Source: Dermatobacter hominis
GTDB lineage: Bacteria > Actinomycetota > Acidimicrobiia > Acidimicrobiales > Microtrichaceae
Length of the DNA stretch: 64,000 bases
Assembly: GCF_020715685.1 (NCBI RefSeq)
Contig: NZ_CP085840.1
Location: 1,612,001 to 1,676,000, forward strand
Direction: 5' to 3'
This document shows positions 59,172 through 64,000 of this stretch, one piece after another (position 1 is the stretch's first letter; each line of letters starts with the position of its first letter). The notes beneath the pieces were generated by a model. That model saw only the letters and a program-made list of their open reading frames with translations, was not told the origin of the DNA and did no database searches. The position numbers and the translations under genes were made by a program.

Positions 59172-59218
59172 ACCCTACGCAGGCTCGCCGCAATCGTCAA
59201 CCACTTGGTTGACGATTG
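59172..59218 (-). promoter_or_regulatory. Promoter with a perfect 28-base palindromic operator
   Basis: CAATCGTCAACCA-CT-TGGTTGACGATTG (59191-59218) is a perfect dyad with 13-base arms. On the minus strand TTGACG (-35, 59195-59200), a 17-base spacer and TAGGGT (-10, 59172-59177) form a good promoter for the DinB-like gene, the dyad covering its -35. The core GTCAACCA-TGGTTGAC resembles ArsR or TetR sites. No such regulator lies adjacent. Confidence 0.72.
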
Positions 59219-59299
59219 CCGAGGCTCGCCCGGGCGTCCTCCACACCTGACGTAGCGACGTCTGCACGTGCGGACGACGACAGCCCTCGGCGGCGTTCG

Positions 59300-59305
59300 T
59301 ACGAT
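59300..59305 (+). promoter_or_regulatory. Probable -10 box, leaderless start of the histidine kinase
   Basis: TACGAT six bases before GTG 59312, without a ribosome site between them. Confidence 0.48.
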
Positions 59306-59311
59306 CGGGGC

Positions 59312-60479
59312 GTGCACGATGGGCCGCCGACGGCGGCGGACCGCCTCGGCCGCTGGGCCCTCGACGCCGCGCTGGCGCTCGTGCTCGGCGCGCTCGTCGC
59401 GCTGATCACCACCCACATCGCGCTCGACCGGCCGGGCGACCGCGCCGCGGACGCGCTGACCTACGCCTGCATCGGCGTCGCCGCCGTCGGGGTGTCGCTC
59501 CGACGGACTGCGCCGGCGATCGGCTGCGGCCTGGCGCTCCTGGGAGCGTGGACGTACACCGTGGCCCAGCACCCCGGGGGGCCGATCTACCTGCTCGCCC
59601 GCGGTCTCGATCTACAGCGTCGCCGTGACCCTCCCCCGCCCGCGGGCCTACGGCCTCGCGATCGCGGTGAGCGTGGTCATGTTCGCCTCCAGCGTGCTGG
59701 CGCGCGGCGCCGTGCAGTGGAGCGACCTGCTGTTCCTCGCCTGGCCGGTCGTCGCGGTGCTCGTCGCCGACGTCGTCAGGGGTCGGCGCGAGCGCGCCGC
59801 CGCCGAGGAGGACCGACGGGCCGGCGCGGCACGGCGGGCCGAGGTCGAGGCGGAGCGCCGCCGGGCCGAGGAGCGCCTGGCGCTGGCTCGCGACCTCCAC
59901 GACTCGGTGGCGCACGCCATGGCCACGATCAACGTCCAGGCCGGGGTGGCCGCGCACGTGCTGGGCCGGGACGAGCGCCAGACGGCCGACGCGCTCGAGG
60001 CGATCCGCGTGGCGAGCCGCGACGTGCTCGACGAGCTCGGCGTCATGCTCGACGTGCTCCGGGACGGCGAGGGCGCGCCCCGCCAGCCCGTGGCGGACCT
60101 GGCGCAACTCGACGGTCTCGTCGAGTCCTCGCGGCGTGCCGGGGTGGACGTCGAGGTGAGCGTCGTGGCGGTCGACGGCGTCCCGCCCCCGATCAGCGCC
60201 GCGGCGTACCGCGTCGTCCAGGAGGGCCTGACCAACGTGGCGCGCCACGCCCCGGGTGCGCGCGCCCGGGTCGTGGTCGACCGGCCGGCCGGCACCGTGC
60301 TGGCGATCGAGGTGCTCGACGACGGCCCGGGCGTCCCCGGACCCGGCGCCTCGCCCGGGGCGGGGGTCGGCCTCGTGGGCGTCCGGGAGCGGGCCCAGGT
60401 GACCGGCGGCCGGTGCGAGATCGGACCGCGGCCCGGCGGGGGCTTCCGGCTGCGCGTCGTGTGGGACGGACCCGCGTGA
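59312..60479 (+). CDS. Sensor histidine kinase (NarL-type partner), apparent frameshift
   Basis: A HisKA_3-type kinase of 388 residues if repaired. The frame from GTG 59312 carries about four transmembrane helices, then fails. The frame from about 59601 continues with VVMFASSVLARGAVQWSDLLF, then the dimerisation and phosphorylation motif ARDLHDSVAHAMATINVQAG (His is the phospho-acceptor), and an ATPase domain with DDGPGVPGPG. Removing one C from CCC at 59598-59600 joins them as LAAVSIYSVAVTL. Either a real mutation or a sequencing error. It is coupled to its response regulator by four bases. Confidence 0.8.
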
Positions 60480-61147
60480 TCCGGGTGGTGCTCGCCGACG
60501 ACCAGCACCTGGTCCGGGCCGGCTTCCGGGTGCTCCTGTCGGCCGAACCCGACATCGACGTGGTCGGCGAGGCCGCGGACGGCGAGGGGGCGCTGGCGGT
60601 GGTGCGCGAGACCCTGCCCGACGTGGTGCTGATGGACATCCGGATGCCGGGCCTCGACGGCATCGCCGCCACCGAGCGGATCGCCGGCGACGCGTCGCTC
60701 GACGGGGTGCGGGTGGTCGTGGTGACGACGTTCGAGCTCGACGAGTACGTCTTCGAGGCGCTGCGGGCCGGCGCCGCCGGGTTCCTCGTCAAGCACACCG
60801 AGCCGGCCGAGCTGGTGCGGGCGGTCCGGGTGATCGCCGCCGGCGACGCCCTGCTGTCGCCGAGCGTCACGCGCACCCTGATCGGCCGCTTCGCGGGGAC
60901 GCCGGCGGTCGGCGCCCCGGCCGGCCCCGCCGACGACCTCCTGATCGGGACGCTGACCGACCGCGAGCGCGAGGTCGTCGGGCTCGTGGCCCAGGGGTGC
61001 TCGAACGACGAGATCGCGGCCCGGTGGGTCGTCTCGCCCGCCACCGTGCGCACGCACGTGAGCCGTGCGATGAACAAGCTCCACGCCCGCGACCGCGCCC
61101 AGCTGGTCGTCATCGCGTACCGCAGCGGGCTCGCCGCCCCGGGCTGA
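60476..61147 (+). CDS. NarL/LuxR-family response regulator
   Basis: A 223-residue two-domain response regulator. The receiver has acidic pair DD at 8-9, phospho-acceptor Asp in VVLMDIRMPG near 54, and the Lys in LVKHTEPAE near 104. The effector domain ends in the GerE HTH LTDREREVVGLVAQGCSNDEIA and VSPATVRTHVSRAMNKL. GTG 60476 overlaps the kinase gene. The following ABC exporter probably belongs to its regulon. Confidence 0.93.
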   Translation: MIRVVLADDQHLVRAGFRVLLSAEPDIDVVGEAADGEGALAVVRETLPDVVLMDIRMPGLDGIAATERIAGDASLDGVRVVVVTTFELDEYVFEALRAGAAGFLVKHTEPAELVRAVRVIAAGDALLSPSVTRTLIGRFAGTPAVGAPAGPADDLLIGTLTDREREVVGLVAQGCSNDEIAARWVVSPATVRTHVSRAMNKLHARDRAQLVVIAYRSGLAAPG

Positions 61148-61198
61148 GCGCACCGACGCCCGGCGCTCGCGGGGCGCCGGCCGGCGCGTACGTCGGGT

Positions 61199-61217
61199 GT
61201 GGAGCACGGATCTCCAC
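61199..61217. promoter_or_regulatory. Inverted repeat upstream of the ABC exporter, possible response-regulator site
   Basis: GTGGAG and CTCCAC arms separated by seven bases lie about 45 bases before the ABC transporter start, in the gap after the response regulator. Spacing fits a NarL-type dimer site, but this is one short dyad. Confidence 0.35.
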
Positions 61218-61249
61218 GCTGGGGCGACGACCGGCGCCGCCCCGGAGCC

Positions 61250-61255
61250 GACGAT
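61250..61255 (+). promoter_or_regulatory. Weak -10-like box before the ABC ATPase
   Basis: GACGAT six bases before ATG 61262. It departs from TANNNT in the first base but follows the same geometry as the better examples in the window. Confidence 0.28.
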
Positions 61256-61261
61256 GGGCCC

Positions 61262-62218
61262 ATGACGGAACTGCACACCACCGGTCCGCCGGCGCCGGTC
61301 ATCCGAGTCGAGGGCCTGACCAAGCAGTACGGCGACCGCCTCGCCGTCGACTCGCTGAGCTTCGACGTGCCTCGGGGCGTCGTGGCCGGGTTCATCGGGC
61401 CCAACGGCGCCGGGAAGACCACCACCCTCGCCATGCTGCTGGGCCTCGTCGCGCCGTCGGGCGGCGGCGGCGAGGTGCTCGGCGTATCGCTCGACCGGCC
61501 GGCCGAGTACCTGCCCCGCGTCGGTGCGCTCATCGAGACGCCGTCGCTGTACCCCGGGCTCACCGGGGTCGAGAACCTGCGGGTGCTCGCCGCCCTCGGT
61601 GACCACGACCGGACCCGGATCCCGGTCGTGATCGACCAGGTCGGCCTCGCCGGCCGCGGGGAGGACCGGTTCGGCACGTACTCGCTCGGCATGAAGCAGC
61701 GGCTCGGCATCGCCGCCGCGCTGCTGGGCGACCCGGAGCTGCTGGTGCTCGACGAACCCACGAACGGCCTGGACCCCGTCGGCATCCGCGAGATCCGCAC
61801 CCTGGTCGCGTCGCTCACGTCCGAGGGGCGCACGGTCCTCGTGTCGTCGCACCTCCTCGGCGAGGTCGAGCAGATCTGCGACCACCTGGTGATCATCGAG
61901 GCGGGCGCCGGCGTCTACAGCGGCCCGACCGCCGGGTTCCGGGGCGGCGCAGGCCGGCAGCTGCAGGTCGTGCCCGAGCACGACGGGGCGCTCGTCGCCC
62001 TGGCCGACGTGCTGCGGGCCGCCGGGTACGACCTCGAGCTCGCCGCCGACCGCCCGGAGCTGCTCGTCGAGCTCGGTCCGGGCGACGACGAGCGGCGCGT
62101 GGCCGCGGCCGTCAACCGGCAGGCGCACGAGCACGGGATCGTGGTCGCCGGCCTGCACCCGCACCAGGAACGCCTCGAGGACCGCTACCTGTCGCTCGTC
62201 GCCGGAGGAGCCCGATGA
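61262..62218 (+). CDS. ABC transporter ATP-binding protein
   Basis: A 318-residue ATPase of the drug/lipid exporter (DrrA-like) group. Walker A is GPNGAGKTT, signature is YSLGMKQR (the Ser-Leu-Gly-Met variant), Walker B is LLVLDEPTNGLD, and the H-loop is SSHLLGEVEQ. The C-terminal 80 residues are the accessory domain. It couples to the following permease by overlapping four bases. Regulation by the upstream two-component pair is inferred from context. Confidence 0.92.
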   Translation: MTELHTTGPPAPVIRVEGLTKQYGDRLAVDSLSFDVPRGVVAGFIGPNGAGKTTTLAMLLGLVAPSGGGGEVLGVSLDRPAEYLPRVGALIETPSLYPGLTGVENLRVLAALGDHDRTRIPVVIDQVGLAGRGEDRFGTYSLGMKQRLGIAAALLGDPELLVLDEPTNGLDPVGIREIRTLVASLTSEGRTVLVSSHLLGEVEQICDHLVIIEAGAGVYSGPTAGFRGGAGRQLQVVPEHDGALVALADVLRAAGYDLELAADRPELLVELGPGDDERRVAAAVNRQAHEHGIVVAGLHPHQERLEDRYLSLVAGGAR

Positions 62219-63078
62219 CCACCGTCCCCACCCGCATCCCGACCCTGGCCCCGCCGCGCGCGCCGCGCGGGACGCCGCTGACCCGTTCGATCGCCGCCGA
62301 GGCGGTCAAGGTCCTGCGGCGCCGAACGATCGCGATCACCGCGGCCGCGGTGGCGATCATCTCGATCGGCGGCACCGCGCTCAGCGTGCTGGCCGCGCAG
62401 CCCGCGGCGTTCCCGAGTGCAGGACCCGGCCCCGAGGCGCTGCTCACCACGCAGGCGCTCTCCGAGCCCGGGGGCGGCACCGCGGTGTTCGCCCAGACCG
62501 CAGCGTTCACGTACGTGTTCCTGCTGGCCGTGTTCGTGGCCGCCGTCGCCGGGGAGTTCACCCGCGGCACGTTCCGCACGATGCTCCTCCACCAGCCCTC
62601 CCGGGGTCGCCTGCTCCTCGGGAAGGTGACCGTGCTGGTCCTCGACGCCCTTGCGGTCGCGGCGGTCGGTGCGGTGCTGTCGTGGGTGACCGCCCGACTC
62701 GTTGCGCCGTCGCAGGGCATCGACACCGCTGCGTGGGCGACGCTCGACGGGCTCCGTGCCGCGGTCGAGGACCTCGGTCGCGTGGCGCTGTTCCTCGTCG
62801 GGACCGCGGTGTTCGGGACGACGGTCGGAGTGCTCGCCCGCTCGGTGCCGATCGGCGTGGGCGTCGCGCTCGTGTGGTCGGGGCCGATCGAGAACATCCT
62901 CGGCGACAGCTGGGCGGGCGCGGAGCAGTGGTTCCCCGGGCTGCTCCTCCGAGCCGTGCTGATCCCGGGTTCGACCGACACGTCGACCGGGCGGGCCCTC
63001 GTGACGCTGGCGGCGTACGCGGCGATCGCCCTGACCGTCACGGCGATCGCCCTCCGGCGCCGCGACGTCACCAGCTGA
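62215..63078 (+). CDS. ABC-2 type transporter permease
   Basis: A 287-residue membrane protein with about six transmembrane helices and a long extracytoplasmic loop after the first. The EFTRGTFRTMLLHQPSRGRLLLGK segment is the cytoplasmic coupling motif of ABC-2 permeases (E-x-x-x-G-T). It likely works as a homodimer with the preceding ATPase. ATG 62215 overlaps the ATPase stop. Confidence 0.87.
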   Translation: MTTVPTRIPTLAPPRAPRGTPLTRSIAAEAVKVLRRRTIAITAAAVAIISIGGTALSVLAAQPAAFPSAGPGPEALLTTQALSEPGGGTAVFAQTAAFTYVFLLAVFVAAVAGEFTRGTFRTMLLHQPSRGRLLLGKVTVLVLDALAVAAVGAVLSWVTARLVAPSQGIDTAAWATLDGLRAAVEDLGRVALFLVGTAVFGTTVGVLARSVPIGVGVALVWSGPIENILGDSWAGAEQWFPGLLLRAVLIPGSTDTSTGRALVTLAAYAAIALTVTAIALRRRDVTS

Positions 63079-63201
63079 CCCTGGGCACCCGGCTGACCCG
63101 CTTCGTCGGCGGATCCGTGCGACATGGGGGCGGTCCCGCACCGACGCCGGCGGGTGACCGACGCGGCCCCCTCGCGCGCCCGATCCGCCACACTGTCCGG
63201 C

Positions 63202-64000
63202 GTGCGGGAGGTCACGGTGGCGTTGACCGTCCTCGCCCTGGTGTGGGCGGCGGCGGGCCTGGGGGTGTGGTGGGTGCTCCGCCGACGGCCGCTGCTCGCC
63301 GTCGTGCTCGCGCTCGCCACGATCGGCGTGGCCGCGGTGACGTCGGTCGTCGCGTGGGGCGTGCTCGGCGGCCTGAGCTCCTTCGGGGGCGTGCACGGCC
63401 TGTACCTCGCCGTGGTGGTCAGCGTCCCGCTGCTCGGGGTCGGCGTGCTCGTCACGACGATCGTCCGACCGGTCGCCGAGCAGGGCCGACGGACCTCGGT
63501 GCTCGTCCTCGGCACGGCCCTGGTCCTCCCCGCGCTGCTCGGCTTCTACGCCACGCACGTCGCGCCGTTCCAGCTTCGCGTCGAGACCGTCGACGCCGCC
63601 GTCGAACCAGGGCGCGACGGCCACGACACGATCCGCATCGCCGTGCTGTCGGACATCCAGACGACCGGCGCCGGCGACCTGGAGCGCGAGGCCGTGCGCG
63701 CCGCCATGGCCGCGGACCCCGACATCGTGCTCATCCCCGGCGACGTCCTGCAGGCGGACGGCGCCGAGCTCGAGGCGGCCGTGCCCGCCATGCGCGAGCT
63801 GCTGGGCGAGCTCAGGGCGCCGGGCGGCGTGTACATGGTCGGCGGCGACGTCGAGACCCCGGAGCGGCTCTGGGCGAAGCCCGAGTCGATCCGCATGCTC
63901 GACGACGAGGTCGTCACCACGACCGTCGGCGACCGGACCGTGGCGATCGGCGGGACGCGGCTCGACTTCGACTCACCCGACGCGCAGCGCGTGAAGGACG
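63202..64000 (+). CDS. Metallophosphoesterase-fold membrane protein, 3' end missing
   Basis: An open frame with no stop before the window ends. The first 120 residues hold about four transmembrane helices, followed by a calcineurin-like phosphoesterase domain: AVLSDIQTTG in place of the common SDxH, then DIVLIPGDVLQ (GDxx) and VGGDVETPERLW in place of GNHD/E. The changed metal ligands recur in an unusual branch of the family. A CACACT box is seven bases before GTG 63202, suggesting a leaderless start. Probably membrane-anchored with the phosphoesterase domain outside or inside, unclear. Confidence 0.72.
   Translation, partial: MREVTVALTVLALVWAAAGLGVWWVLRRRPLLAVVLALATIGVAAVTSVVAWGVLGGLSSFGGVHGLYLAVVVSVPLLGVGVLVTTIVRPVAEQGRRTSVLVLGTALVLPALLGFYATHVAPFQLRVETVDAAVEPGRDGHDTIRIAVLSDIQTTGAGDLEREAVRAAMAADPDIVLIPGDVLQADGAELEAAVPAMRELLGELRAPGGVYMVGGDVETPERLWAKPESIRMLDDEVVTTTVGDRTVAIGGTRLDFDSPDAQRVKD

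Overview
The window is a 64 kb piece of a very GC-rich (about 70 percent or more), gene-dense actinobacterial chromosome. GTG starts, 1-4 bp gene overlaps, F420-type enzymes, ergothioneine synthesis (EgtD), a possible LAxTG sortase signal and many probable leaderless promoters fit Actinomycetota. The gene mix (CYP51 island, UnbV-type repeat protein, HpxO-type urate pathway) suggests an Acidimicrobiia-like lineage, but that placement is inference. I see no rRNA, tRNA, CRISPR array, prophage or insertion sequence. The only stretch over 300 bases without a gene (50021-50350) holds a cobalamin riboswitch.

Layout. 1-3193: 5'-truncated egtD, a hemolysin III-type membrane protein, a small Cys-rich protein, and an NTF2-like/TetR pair. 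3215-4261: a diadenylate-cyclase (DisA_N) domain behind an unfamiliar N-terminal region. 4427-8640: a siderophore/ferric ABC importer behind a possible DtxR/IdeR-type box. 8670-13260: HAD phosphatase, peptidoglycan-binding lipoprotein, bacterial eRF1-like protein, PPOX-fold protein and HdeD protein. 13420-22171: purine (urate) catabolism. HpxO, HIU hydrolase, OHCU decarboxylase, allantoate amidohydrolase, allantoinase and ureidoglycine-glyoxylate aminotransferase lie in one overlapping operon. A divergent formamidase-type/amidase pair and a TauE-like transporter accompany it, and two related palindromes mark the two control regions. 22210-27935: a serine hydrolase, an AhpD-like protein, and a divergent RnfD/UnbU-like and UnbV-like pair.

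27964-37453: a minus-strand redox island (ferredoxin, CYP51, SDR, second P450, TetR, NTF2-like, aldehyde dehydrogenase, SDR, hydroxyisobutyrate-dehydrogenase-type enzyme) that recalls the mycobacterial cyp51 neighbourhood. 37488-42363: an acetylpolyamine-type deacetylase, then a TetR-controlled module of flavin monooxygenase, VOC protein and alpha/beta hydrolase with two matching operators over -10 boxes. 42469-50020: nitroreductase, PPOX enzyme, HPr-kinase-like protein, MFS, esterase, formylglycine-generating enzyme, LLM flavoprotein and amidohydrolase.

50140-56646: the most striking locus. A cobalamin riboswitch with an RBS-sequestering hairpin precedes a secreted alpha-barrel protein ending in an LATTG sorting signal, a DUF4430 (transcobalamin beta-domain-like) protein, and a complete ECF transporter (T, fused A-A, S). 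Together they look like a surface B12-capture and uptake machine resembling a split intrinsic factor. 56743-64000: a LuxR regulator, a DinB-type protein, a histidine kinase/response regulator/ABC exporter set, and a 3'-truncated metallophosphoesterase.

Three genes (LLM 47716, DUF4430 51850, kinase 59312) each appear broken by one extra base. This may reflect sequence error or real decay.
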